Positions 1 through 5,760 of a stretch of 5,894 nucleotides of DNA are shown here, piece by piece. Location: positions 1-5,894 of the forward strand of contig CAYJIH010000078.1 in NCBI GenBank assembly GCA_964370195.1. Reading direction: 5' to 3'. Every line of letters begins with the position of its first letter. Position 1 is the stretch's first letter. The DNA comes from JAAYCI01 sp964370195 (GTDB lineage: Bacteria > Bacillota > Clostridia > Oscillospirales > Ruminococcaceae). Under the pieces are notes generated by a model that saw only the letters and a list, made by a program, of their open reading frames with translations, had not been told where the DNA came from and made no database searches. The position numbers were made by a program, and so were the translations under genes.

Positions 1-215
1 CTTTTGGCTTCGCCTTTTCATTTTAAGGGCGAAAATGCAGTGGCCAGCATGAAGATATGCCTCGTGAAAGTGGTTTGTTAACATATTTAGGGCCGCAAGC
101 ATACAGTGTTGGGGCTCAATAAACTCCTATCGGGCGTTATTCAGTAGATATTGCCCATAAAAAACCGAAACTGTCACCACTTAAAACCGCACCAATAACT
201 ACCAAAAGCAAAAGC
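1..215. other. Left-edge non-coding stretch with two hairpins
   Basis: No convincing gene is visible here. Two imperfect hairpins can be drawn: 9-33 (nine pairs, one G-T) and 132-156 (GGGC/GCCC closing stem, one internal mismatch, 7-nt loop). On the minus strand a frame stays open from an ATG at 102-100 to the window edge (34 codons). It has an AGGAG about 21 nt upstream, which is too far for normal initiation, and I do not recognise its translation. It could be the start of a gene that continues beyond the left edge, or chance. No promoter is evident. Confidence 0.4.
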
Positions 216-248
216 CGAACCCGAGAGAGCTTAGCTCTCTCGGGTTCG
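216..248. terminator. Perfect 15-bp palindromic terminator (left copy)
   Basis: The arms at 216-230 and 234-248 are exact reverse complements around a TTA loop. On the plus strand the stem is followed by TTTATC; on the minus strand it is followed by a T-rich run (GGCTTTTGCTTTTGG), so it can act in either direction. It lies downstream of the chemoreceptor gene and of repeat copy A, and probably ends that minus-strand transcript. A nearly identical palindrome sits at 5761-5789. Confidence 0.75.
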
Positions 249-275
249 TTTATCGTAATGTTCATTTAAAATCGC

Positions 276-400
276 TCTTCGCGTATTTTTCACGTGAAGA
301 AAAGCTACCCACCCGCAAGCGCCGGCGTAAAACGTGCTCTTGTATAAAAGTTTTACTCAATTTTTTCTAAAAAATTGCGGGGTGCGGGGCAGCGCCCTGC
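276..400 (-). repeat. Structured intergenic repeat, copy A
   Basis: Read on the minus strand from 400 to 276, this segment has the same order of parts as 4994-5116. First comes a GC hairpin (384-390 with 394-400), then ACCCCGC (377-383). These 24 nt match copy B at 23 positions. An AT-rich hairpin follows (358-366 with 369-377), then a G-rich stretch (304-318, 13 of 15 matches to copy B), then a third hairpin (276-284 with 292-300). The AT hairpin differs completely in sequence from the one in copy B yet pairs at the same position. The element starts about 25 nt past the chemoreceptor stop codon. It may be a 3' UTR structure, a dispersed REP-like repeat, or a small RNA; the sequence alone does not decide. 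Confidence 0.7.
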
Positions 401-424
401 GGTCTTGGCCTTTTGCTACGGGCA

Positions 425-2209
425 TTAAAACCCGGAAAACGGCTGTGGTTCTAGCTCTGGTTGCAGTTCTACCGGTGGCAGGCTGGCTGGTGGCAACTGC
501 GATACAGGTGCTGAAGCCGGTGTGTGTGGCCGAGTTGCATCGCGTAGAACAAATTGTTCCACAAGGCCTTGCAGCAGACGTGCTTGGCTAGAAAGTTCCT
601 CGCTTGTGGCGGCGCTTTCTTCGGCTGTGGCCGATGTGGTTTGCACTACGGAAGAAATTTGCTCAATACCAAGCGTTACTTGGCCTGCGGCCACCGCTTG
701 CTGTGCCGACGATTCGGAAATTGTGCCAATTACGCCGGTTACTTCGCTTGTGTTTTCCACTGCAGTTACCAAGGAATCGGCGGCTTCGCTGGCAAGCGAA
801 ACACCATTTTTTACAGCTACGCGTGTGTTTCCAATTAAAGCGGCCGTATCTTTCGAGGCTTCGGACGATTTACTGGCAAGGTTGCGCACTTCGTCTGCCA
901 CCACGGCAAAGCCTTTGCCGGCGGCACCGGCACGTGCTGCCTCTACAGCGGCGTTCAATGCCAGCAAGTTCGTTTGGAACGCGATGTCTTCAATCGTTTT
1001 GATGATTTTTGCAATCTCGTCAGAGCATTTGCTAATATCATCCATAGCGCCAATCAGCTCGCGCATTTTGTCTTGTGTAAGAGAGATTTCGCTGTTTGCC
1101 TGTTGCACTTTATCGCTTGCATATTTCGCGTTATCGGCGCTTTCTTTCATTTGCGAAGATACATCAATGATGGTGGACGCCAACTCTTCCACGGCACTTG
1201 CTTGCTCAATCGAACCTTGGCTTAGCATTTGTGCAGCAGACGACACTTGCTCGGAGTTTTGAGATACTTCAACGGACGATTTCGAAATTTGTGCGAGCGT
1301 GGTGTTGAAAGAATTTACTGCGCCAGAGATGCTTTGTGCCAACATCACAAAATCACCTTGATGCTGTGCGCTTGGTTCCACATCGAGGCGTCCTGTGGAA
1401 ATTTCCGACATCACATTGGTTAAATCAGACATGGATGTGTGCAAATTGTTGCACATTGTGCGCATAGATTCTGCCACAGCGCCAATTTCGTCTTTGGAGG
1501 TATACTGCACTTTTACGGTAAAATCACCCTTGGAAATGGTATCGGCAACTTCGCCCATTTCACGTAAAGGCCGTGCAATGCTACGCACAATAGAAAAGGC
1601 CATAAACAAGCTAAAACCAAGAATTAATACAAGCAAAACACTGAAGAAAATAAAAGTGCTGGAAGTGTAATTTTCAGAGGATAGCACATCAGCGGCCATG
1701 GTGGTGCTGGCCTCGGATGAAATTTGATCGGCCAAGGTTTCCAGTTCGTGTTGCGCCGGCACTTCTTCATTCAGCATCTTCATAATGGCGGCATCTGAAT
1801 CGCCCGATTGAATGAGCTGAATGACTTCGTTTGTTGTTGCTGTCCAGCGATCAATCACCGCGCCAAACTCTTGGATGGTACCTTCTTCGCTGCCATGTGC
1901 TTGCACAAGTGCGTCATAACTCGTTTGTACCTGTGCAATGCTTGCAGTTGCTGTTGCCGCGGCTTCTTCTAAGTTGCCATCGGTTGCATTCACCAAAAGC
2001 ATATCTCGCACGGCCACTGCGGCAATTTCGGCCGAAAGTTCGCACTGTAAAGCCGCCGCTTGTGTTTCCACAGGCCCGTCTATCACGTTTTCCATGCGGG
2101 TATTGGCGCTGCTTAGGGAGCTTAGCGCCATCCAAAACATATTGATAAAGAAAAATGCAATGATGACGACAAAAATAACAAGCCTTGTTCTAATTTTCAA
2201 ATTCTTCAT
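425..2209 (-). CDS. Methyl-accepting chemotaxis protein (4HB sensor, HAMP)
   Basis: A 594-residue transmembrane chemoreceptor that should signal ligand binding to the CheA-CheW kinase complex at the inner face of the membrane. Visible order: a short basic N-terminus, TM1 at about 10-30, an extracytoplasmic helical sensor at about 31-183 resembling the 4HB_MCP family, TM2 at about 184-208, and HAMP at about 209-262 with conserved P214 and the DEIG motif at 240-243. A second HAMP-like segment (about 263-296) follows, then the long cytoplasmic coiled coil. The kinase-contact hairpin tip is clear at 405-445 (IAFQTNLLALNAAVEAARAG, then GKGFAVVADEVRNLA). Likely methylation segments are the Glu/Gln-rich stretches at 332-347 and 526-539. 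The C-terminus (558-594) is a tail with ten prolines and no recognisable CheR-binding pentapeptide. The ligand cannot be told. The start is the ATG right before TM1; the ribosome binding site is weak (AAAGTGA-like). It is a single-gene unit with its own promoter and is followed by repeat copy A. Confidence 0.95.
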   Translation of the reverse strand: MKNLKIRTRLVIFVVIIAFFFINMFWMALSSLSSANTRMENVIDGPVETQAAALQCELSAEIAAVAVRDMLLVNATDGNLEEAAATATASIAQVQTSYDALVQAHGSEEGTIQEFGAVIDRWTATTNEVIQLIQSGDSDAAIMKMLNEEVPAQHELETLADQISSEASTTMAADVLSSENYTSSTFIFFSVLLVLILGFSLFMAFSIVRSIARPLREMGEVADTISKGDFTVKVQYTSKDEIGAVAESMRTMCNNLHTSMSDLTNVMSEISTGRLDVEPSAQHQGDFVMLAQSISGAVNSFNTTLAQISKSSVEVSQNSEQVSSAAQMLSQGSIEQASAVEELASTIIDVSSQMKESADNAKYASDKVQQANSEISLTQDKMRELIGAMDDISKCSDEIAKIIKTIEDIAFQTNLLALNAAVEAARAGAAGKGFAVVADEVRNLASKSSEASKDTAALIGNTRVAVKNGVSLASEAADSLVTAVENTSEVTGVIGTISESSAQQAVAAGQVTLGIEQISSVVQTTSATAEESAATSEELSSQARLLQGLVEQFVLRDATRPHTPASAPVSQLPPASLPPVELQPELEPQPFSGF

Positions 2210-2254
2210 ACAATTTTCACTTTCTTTCTGCCCGTTTGCAACGGAGATTATCTA

Positions 2255-2284
2255 CTTATATTTTCATTCTAGCACATTGTACAA
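2255..2284 (-). promoter_or_regulatory. Probable promoter of the chemoreceptor gene
   Basis: On the minus strand TTGTAC (2284-2279) and TATAAG (2260-2255) are separated by 18 nt, giving a leader of about 40 nt before the ATG. The -35 box lies inside the palindrome TTGTACAA (2277-2284), and a further TACAA at 2291-2295 makes an inverted TTGTA-N9-TACAA, so a repressor site here is conceivable. A small 5-bp hairpin (2232-2244) sits in the leader. No clear sigma-28 motility promoter was seen. Confidence 0.5.
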
Positions 2285-2467
2285 CGTGTATACAAGGGCA
2301 TTTTTCTACAAATTACACACAGTTTCCGCATCCACTGTATTTCTAGCATGTTTAACAAATTCTTGAGAAATAACACATGTTCTTTGCTGTTTTTGGGAAT
2401 GGTTTGCACCATGTTTTTTTAACAAAATTTGTTTTATGCTTAAATGAGCCTAAATAAAACGTAAAAA
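2285..2467. other. AT-rich spacer between two minus-strand genes
   Basis: This is the rest of the roughly 300-nt gap between the regulator and chemoreceptor genes. It holds no open frame with a ribosome binding site. A 5-bp hairpin (2399-2403 with 2408-2412) is followed by seven T residues (2414-2420), which could be a weak plus-strand terminator, and the near-palindrome AACAAAATTTGTT lies at 2421-2433. Nothing else stands out. Confidence 0.4.
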
Positions 2468-2500
2468 CCGATGTGAATCACGTGTTTGCGTGCACATCGG
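2468..2500 (-). terminator. Terminator of the YheO-like regulator gene
   Basis: CCGATGTG (2468-2475) pairs with CACATCGG (2493-2500), and an inner CACG/CGTG stem extends it. On the minus strand the stem is followed by TTTTTACGTTTTATTT. It begins 13 nt past the regulator stop codon. The plus-strand side is also T-rich (TTTTTTATTTATTTTT), so it may be bidirectional. Confidence 0.75.
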
Positions 2501-2513
2501 CTCCATTTTTTAT

Positions 2514-3161
2514 TTATTTTTCATCATCTTTTGACTTCATGTCGATGTAAGAATAAAGCGTATACTTTGAAATACTAAAATATTTTGCAACCTTGTTGCC
2601 GCTTTTCATCACCTGAAAAACGCCATTGCGATTTAAAAATTGGATGGCTTTCACCTTGTCCTCTTTGTTCATCATTGCCACCGGTTTGCCCACAAGCGCT
2701 ACCGATTGCAAAAGCAAATCGTCGAGCAAGTCGTTTACATTCACAATTCGCTCTGGCTCTTGTGTTTCGTTTTCTTCGGTGTCAATCAAATCGCGCAAAG
2801 CATCTTCCACCATAATTAACGATGAAATATCGTAATTGATGGAGAAAATGGCCGTCACTTTTCCCTTGCTGTTGCGTATGTACATCGTGGAAGATTTTAA
2901 AATTTTGCCGTCCGGTGTGCGTGTTAAATATCCAAGGGTATCTTGGGGGTCTTCTGCATGGCTTAACAATTGGTCTAGCACCACTTTCGAGGCACCATCG
3001 CCCACTTTTCGCCCTGTAATGTGGCCGTTTTCTACAGCCACAATGCTGTGTTGTGGTTGGTTTGTGCTTAAATCATGCACCACTACTTCACATTGGCTTC
3101 CAAATTGTGTGGCAATTCCTTTTGCAAGCTGTTGCAAAAAATCCAGTCTTTGCTTTTCCAT
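2514..3161 (-). CDS. YheO-like PAS/HTH transcriptional regulator
   Basis: A 215-residue cytoplasmic DNA-binding regulator of the YheO/DauR type. Residues about 8-115 form the YheO-type PAS-like sensor. They include CEVVVHDL at 24-31, the SIVAVENGHITGRKVGDGAS stretch at 39-58, and DGKILKSSTMYI then AIFSINYDIS at about 84-113. An acidic linker (about 127-145) leads to a C-terminal HTH of the HTH_22 type at about 162-206, with KVAKYFSISKYTLYSYI as the likely recognition region. The frame is open further upstream, but I chose the ATG at 3161 because AAGGAAGGGAG (3178-3168) lies 6 nt before it. The longer version would begin upstream of the predicted transcription start. It diverges from the reductase/Smr unit, whose expression it may control; family members sense small molecules, but the ligand here is unknown. 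Confidence 0.9.
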   Translation of the reverse strand: MEKQRLDFLQQLAKGIATQFGSQCEVVVHDLSTNQPQHSIVAVENGHITGRKVGDGASKVVLDQLLSHAEDPQDTLGYLTRTPDGKILKSSTMYIRNSKGKVTAIFSINYDISSLIMVEDALRDLIDTEENETQEPERIVNVNDLLDDLLLQSVALVGKPVAMMNKEDKVKAIQFLNRNGVFQVMKSGNKVAKYFSISKYTLYSYIDMKSKDDEK

Positions 3162-3209
3162 GTGTGGCTCCCTTCCTTTATACAGTGAGCATAACACCGT
3201 TTCATTTGT

Positions 3210-3240
3210 ATTATACCACACTTTCCCTATGATATGCCAA
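3210..3240 (-). promoter_or_regulatory. Extended -10 promoter of the regulator gene
   Basis: On the minus strand TGGTATAAT (3218-3210) is an extended -10 element with a perfect TATAAT. A TTGGCA -35 candidate (3240-3235) lies 19 nt upstream, longer than ideal, which fits reliance on the extended -10. The predicted start near 3203 gives a leader of about 40 nt. Confidence 0.65.
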
Positions 3241-3249
3241 ATTTTTTTT

Positions 3250-3275
3250 ATGCAAGCCAATTTTTTCTCTTGCAT
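3250..3275. promoter_or_regulatory. Candidate operator between divergent promoters
   Basis: ATGCAAG (3250-3256) and CTTGCAT (3269-3275) form a perfect 7-bp inverted repeat with a 12-nt spacer, placed between the two divergent promoters. Overlapping it is a direct repeat, GCCAA followed by a T-run, at 3236 and 3256, exactly 20 bp or about two helical turns apart; the first copy includes the regulator -35 box. This is where an autoregulating YheO-like protein would be expected to bind, but the assignment is an inference. Confidence 0.4.
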
Positions 3276-3296
3276 GTCGCAACGACGTATAAAATA

Positions 3297-3305
3297 TGGT
3301 AAAAT
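3297..3305 (+). promoter_or_regulatory. Probable extended -10 promoter of the reductase gene
   Basis: TGGTAAAAT is an extended -10 that mirrors the TGGTATAAT of the divergent promoter. No good -35 box is at the ideal distance; TTGCAT at 3270 is too far upstream. Transcription would start near 3312, about 27 nt before the ATG. Confidence 0.45.
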
Positions 3306-3338
3306 AAGAGGTAACTTAATATGTAAAAGGAGTACACT

Positions 3339-3869
3339 ATGCGTAAATTATGTTTATACATTGCAATGAGCCTAGACGGATATGTTGCCGATAGCGAGGG
3401 TGGTGTGGCTTTTTTGCAAGGACACGATGAAACAAGCGACGAAATGGGCACATACGAGGAATTTATCGCCACGGTGGATACAGTGCTTTTAGGGTATAAA
3501 ACGTATCGCCAAATTGAAGAGGAACTTTCGCCGGACGTGTGGCCATACCAAGGGATGCACAGCTATGTGTTTACCCATCAAAAAATGCAGAATAAGGATG
3601 ATATAACGTTCACTGGGGAAGATCCCTGCACACTGGTGCAAACGCTGCGCCGGCAACCGGGAAAAGATATTTGGCTTTGTGGTGGCGCGATGTTGGCACA
3701 AACCTTGCTAGATGAAATTGATACGTATCGTATTTCGGTGATACCATGTATTCTTGGCAAGGGGGTTCCGTTGTTTGCTACGCGGGATATCCCGAAAAAT
3801 TTGCGTTTAACGGCAGTTTCCAGTGCAAACGGCATTGCAGAACTGTGCTACGAACGCCGCAACGGGTAA
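3339..3869 (+). CDS. Dihydrofolate reductase / RibD C-terminal family protein
   Basis: A 176-residue cytoplasmic protein of the DHFR-like RibD-C family (YyaP/YwjB type), expected to bind NADPH and reduce a pterin- or pyrimidine-like substrate. The real substrate of these stand-alone members is mostly unknown. Motifs seen: LYIAMSLDGYVA at 6-17 (first strand and nucleotide loop), VLLGYKTYRQIE at 49-60, VFTH at 77-80, the glycine-rich cofactor stretch DIWLCGGAMLAQTLL at 110-124, and RISVIPCILGKGVPLF at 131-146. The length is normal for the family. AAAAGGAG (3325-3332) lies 6 nt before the ATG. The gene starts a two-gene unit, with the Smr gene following within 9 nt. It is unlikely to be the cell's main folate-pathway DHFR. 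Confidence 0.92.
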   Translation: MRKLCLYIAMSLDGYVADSEGGVAFLQGHDETSDEMGTYEEFIATVDTVLLGYKTYRQIEEELSPDVWPYQGMHSYVFTHQKMQNKDDITFTGEDPCTLVQTLRRQPGKDIWLCGGAMLAQTLLDEIDTYRISVIPCILGKGVPLFATRDIPKNLRLTAVSSANGIAELCYERRNG

Positions 3870-3878
3870 GAGGGAATG

Positions 3879-4121
3879 ATGGACAAACAAAACGATACTG
3901 CGTTTATTGATTTGCACGGGTTTACAACAGAAGAAGCCGAACTGGAGCTGATTGATTTTTTAGAACAATTGCCGAAAACAGTGCGTCAAGTGGAAGTGAG
4001 CCATGGATATAGCCGCGGAACACGCCTTAAAAATATGGTAAGACGTGATTTTTATCATTGGCGGGTGAAAGATGTGCGCGTGGGCCTGAACCCCGGGGCC
4101 AGTTATTTGTTGCTGAAGTAA
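3879..4121 (+). CDS. Small Smr-domain protein
   Basis: An 80-residue protein made up almost wholly of one Smr (small MutS-related) domain, a fold that in other proteins binds or nicks nucleic acid. The IDLHGFTTEEAE motif (DLHG at 11-14) opens the domain; HGYSRGTRLKNMVR (from residue 42) replaces the classical HGKG...LR motif, and LNPGASYLLLK closes it. The HGYxxG...MVR...LNPG pattern fits a short stand-alone clostridial Smr group. No MutS ATPase region is present, so this is not MutS2. Two ATGs occur in tandem at 3876 and 3879; GAGG at 3870-3873 favours the second by spacing. It is cotranscribed with the reductase (9-nt gap). No terminator follows, so transcripts may read into the next gene. 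Function in this organism is unknown. Confidence 0.88.
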   Translation: MDKQNDTAFIDLHGFTTEEAELELIDFLEQLPKTVRQVEVSHGYSRGTRLKNMVRRDFYHWRVKDVRVGLNPGASYLLLK

Positions 4122-4162
4122 CGCTGTGCCATGTGCCGGCGATGAAAAAGCGATAATGCCGA

Positions 4163-4191
4163 TTGACAAGCTTGCAAAAGTGGGGGATAAT
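4163..4191 (+). promoter_or_regulatory. Near-consensus promoter of the zinc-ribbon gene
   Basis: TTGACA (4163-4168) and GATAAT (4186-4191) are separated by exactly 17 nt, a near-perfect vegetative sigma factor promoter. It lies 42 nt after the Smr stop codon, so the next gene can be transcribed independently of the upstream pair. Predicted start near 4198. Confidence 0.8.
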
Positions 4192-4197
4192 AAGAAA

Positions 4198-4307
4198 AAC
4201 ATACCGTGGCCACCCATGTGGTTTTACATAAAGGTGCGCTGCGAGCGTGGCGTAAAAAATGGTGTCGTGTGCCGGCACGGCGGTAATTTACGGAAGGATG
4301 GAATGAT
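4198..4307 (+). promoter_or_regulatory. Structured leader ahead of the zinc-ribbon gene
   Basis: About 110 nt separate the predicted transcription start from the ATG. CGTAAA (4251-4256) can pair with TTTACG (4287-4292), enclosing a CGTG/CACG hairpin (4266-4269 with 4276-4279) that contains the palindrome GTGCCGGCAC. The outer stem ends at the first base of the GGAAGG ribosome binding site (4292-4297), so folding could affect initiation. An upstream CCAC/GTGG hairpin lies at 4210-4221. It matches no riboswitch class I know. Confidence 0.3.
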
Positions 4308-4970
4308 ATGTCTAGTATTTTAATTCGATGCCCGCGTTGCGGTGGGCAATCTCAGGCGATGCCCAGTTTTGATCCTGTTGTTTGTGTTCATTGTAATCAA
4401 TCGTTCCTTTTGCCGCGAAAACTTGTGATGGAAGCCACAAATACAACAGAGGAAGAACGCCAAAAAAGCGTGATGACAACAAAATTGAACGAGGGGTTTG
4501 AACTGTTAAGTTTTGAACTTTCACATCCCTTGTATGATGAAAAAAACCGCGAGGCACTGAGCTTGTTTACAGGGCTGGTGAAGGATGATAAAACGTGTTC
4601 GCGCGCATGGTATGGCCTGTTTTGCTGCCTGCTGAATCAGTGCCGGAAAACATTTGCCGATCGACCTAAAATACCCGGAACCGAGTTTTGGTTTTTTGAT
4701 GGCGTGCCCACCGTAAACACATTTTTTGTGGAAAGTTATTTCTATCGCACCACCGTCACACTCGATGGGTCGTTGCATCCCTTATTATACGACAATACCC
4801 TGCAGCCCGGGCGAAAAGCACATTTTTATTTGCATAACGCCTTAAATAATGCTACAGATGAAAACGAAAAAATTGCAATGCAACAAGAAATAGATACCCA
4901 CTTCACAAACGCACCACAACAAATGGCACAAACATCCATTGCGTATCTTACAACGTTGAATCCGTCGTAG
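4308..4970 (+). CDS. Uncharacterised protein with N-terminal zinc ribbon
   Basis: A 220-residue protein I do not recognise. The N-terminus has a clear four-cysteine zinc ribbon: C8-x2-C11 in CPRCGG, then C26-x2-C29 in CVHC, 14 residues apart. After a charged linker (about 40-60) comes a helical region. Residues about 76-110 (LYDEKNREALSLFTGLV, then SRAWYGLFCCLLN) look like one TPR-like helical pair. An aromatic-rich middle (about 125-148, EFWFFDG and NTFFVESYFYRTTV) and a helical C-terminal part (about 170-215) follow. No signal peptide or membrane segment is seen, so it is probably cytoplasmic. GGAAGG lies 10 nt before the ATG. It has its own strong promoter and leader and is followed within about 25 nt by repeat copy B. 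A nucleic-acid or protein-binding adaptor role is possible but unproven. Confidence 0.85.
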   Translation: MSSILIRCPRCGGQSQAMPSFDPVVCVHCNQSFLLPRKLVMEATNTTEEERQKSVMTTKLNEGFELLSFELSHPLYDEKNREALSLFTGLVKDDKTCSRAWYGLFCCLLNQCRKTFADRPKIPGTEFWFFDGVPTVNTFFVESYFYRTTVTLDGSLHPLLYDNTLQPGRKAHFYLHNALNNATDENEKIAMQQEIDTHFTNAPQQMAQTSIAYLTTLNPS

Positions 4971-4993
4971 GGGCGCTGCTGCGCCGGAAGGTC

Positions 4994-5144
4994 GCGGGGC
5001 GCTGCCCCGCACCCCGCCACTTTTAGAAAGTGGACAAAATTTTTATTAAAGGGCGCGTTTTTATGAAAATTTTGCGGGAGGGAAGCGTTTCTTCGTGCAA
5101 AAGGCCGCACGAAGAATGTTTGAAAGGTGCCCTTCCAAACGGAT
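4994..5144 (+). repeat. Structured intergenic repeat, copy B
   Basis: This starts 24 nt past the zinc-ribbon gene stop codon, after a small GGCGC/GCGCC hairpin (4972-4985). Parts in order: a perfect GC hairpin (4994-5000 with 5004-5010), ACCCCGC (5011-5017), a hairpin CCACTTT/AAAGTGG (5017-5023 with 5027-5033, TAG loop), an AT-rich spacer, and the purine-rich GCGGGAGGGAAGC (5074-5086). Then come a 10-bp hairpin (5089-5098 with 5107-5116) and a second hairpin (5118-5127 with 5131-5140, one A-C mismatch). The part 4994-5116 matches copy A in layout and length. Positions 5110-5144 are perfectly repeated, inverted, at 5856-5890. An open frame across it (5030-5212) is not kept in copy A. Confidence 0.75.
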
Positions 5145-5221
5145 TTCTTTGCGATTTGGCACGCAGAGAAGAGACAAGTGTGGTGTGGGTAATCCACCGT
5201 ATGGGAAGATAGATTGTAGTG

Positions 5222-5249
5222 AAACAGGCGGAGAGACCTCCGCCTGTTT
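5222..5249 (+). terminator. Strong terminator after copy B
   Basis: A perfect 12-bp stem (5222-5233 with 5238-5249) with an AGAC loop; the stem ends in a T-run on the plus strand. It probably ends the transcript of the zinc-ribbon gene after copy B. The A-run opposite could allow minus-strand termination as well. Confidence 0.8.
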
Positions 5250-5336
5250 TGGTGTGTATAAACGGTTTGTTTTTGGCGATGCCAAATAAAAAGTTGTGCT
5301 CTTAGGCGGTGTCAAAACCCTGCAAATAGAACGTTA

Positions 5337-5363
5337 AAAGAGAGCGCTTCACGCGCTCTCTTT
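5337..5363. terminator. Terminator-type hairpin with GAGAGCGC arms
   Basis: A perfect 11-bp stem (5337-5347 with 5353-5363) with loop TTCAC, flanked by A residues on the left and TTT-C-GTTT on the right. It could work from either side. No gene adjoins it on either strand; between it and the terminator at 5222-5249 there is only a 6-bp TTTGGC/GCCAAA hairpin (5272-5286). Confidence 0.65.
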
Positions 5364-5760
5364 CGTTTGTGGCGGATATTTTTTTATCCTGTTTCCTCCA
5401 TGAAACAGAAATTTGGTTGTATGGCTGTATGTTTTATAGTGTTTTGTAAGAAATTGGTTGTGGTTTTGCATGGGTAAATTGTGTTGCACGTTACATGTTA
5501 TTCACTGCGCAGATAGGTGCTATAAAAAAACAGGCAAAGAGTCCTCTTTCTATTAGAATACAAAGAAAGTGCCAATGGTATTATTTGGTACGAAATACTA
5601 TAATCACATCATATAGAGGGTGCCTGTTTGTGTTATTTTTTCGGAACCACATGTGTTCTTGCCAACTGGATGCTTTCGTATGCAAACTCTTTATTTTCGG
5701 CATTACAAAAACAAATACAGCACCTGCCGAGACCTTGCTAAAGAAAAAAACACATAACTT
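5364..5760. other. Gene-free stretch between two terminators
   Basis: About 400 nt without a supportable gene. The one sizeable open frame (5495-5776) has no ribosome binding site and ends inside the next terminator palindrome. Items seen: a 7-bp hairpin (5389-5395 with 5402-5408) with CCTCC in and next to its loop, a weak promoter-like pair (TTGGTT 5413-5418, TATAGT 5435-5440, 16-nt spacer), an imperfect direct repeat of GAAATTTGGTTGT near 5408 and 5449, and the inverted-repeat region at 5528-5629. It could be an untranslated RNA locus or decayed DNA. Confidence 0.4.
5528..5629. repeat. 102-nt region closed by a 9-bp inverted repeat
   Basis: AAACAGGCA (5528-5536) and TGCCTGTTT (5621-5629) are perfect reverse complements. 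Inside are smaller pairings: AAAGAG/CTCTTT (5536-5541 with 5544-5549) and GTATT/AATAC (5578-5582 with 5594-5598). The right side is followed by a T-rich run. It could be a folded RNA with multiple stems or a small non-autonomous mobile element; no target-site duplication was found at its ends. Confidence 0.35.

Noticed and set aside
522..1262. Long plus-strand frame opposite the chemoreceptor gene
   Set aside because: Antisense shadow of a gene with unmistakable protein motifs; Ser/Ala/Cys-rich translation without family features.
3162..3275. N-terminal extension of the YheO-like regulator by 38 codons
   Set aside because: It would begin upstream of the predicted transcription start, lacks a ribosome binding site and does not resemble the family N-terminus; the ATG at 3161 has a strong site.
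4126..4323. 65-codon frame between the Smr and zinc-ribbon genes
   Set aside because: It starts with GTG without a ribosome binding site, contains the strong promoter and leader, and overlaps the start of the next gene.
5030..5212. 60-codon plus-strand frame across copy B
   Set aside because: The ATG and the reading frame are not kept in copy A, which has an ACG, a 1-nt length change and a stop in the aligned region; copy C stops early too. Conservation follows hairpins, not codons.
5250..5320. Fluoride-riboswitch-like GGCGATG segment near 5275
   Set aside because: Only the short GGCGATG stretch resembles the class; the other conserved parts and a downstream gene are missing.
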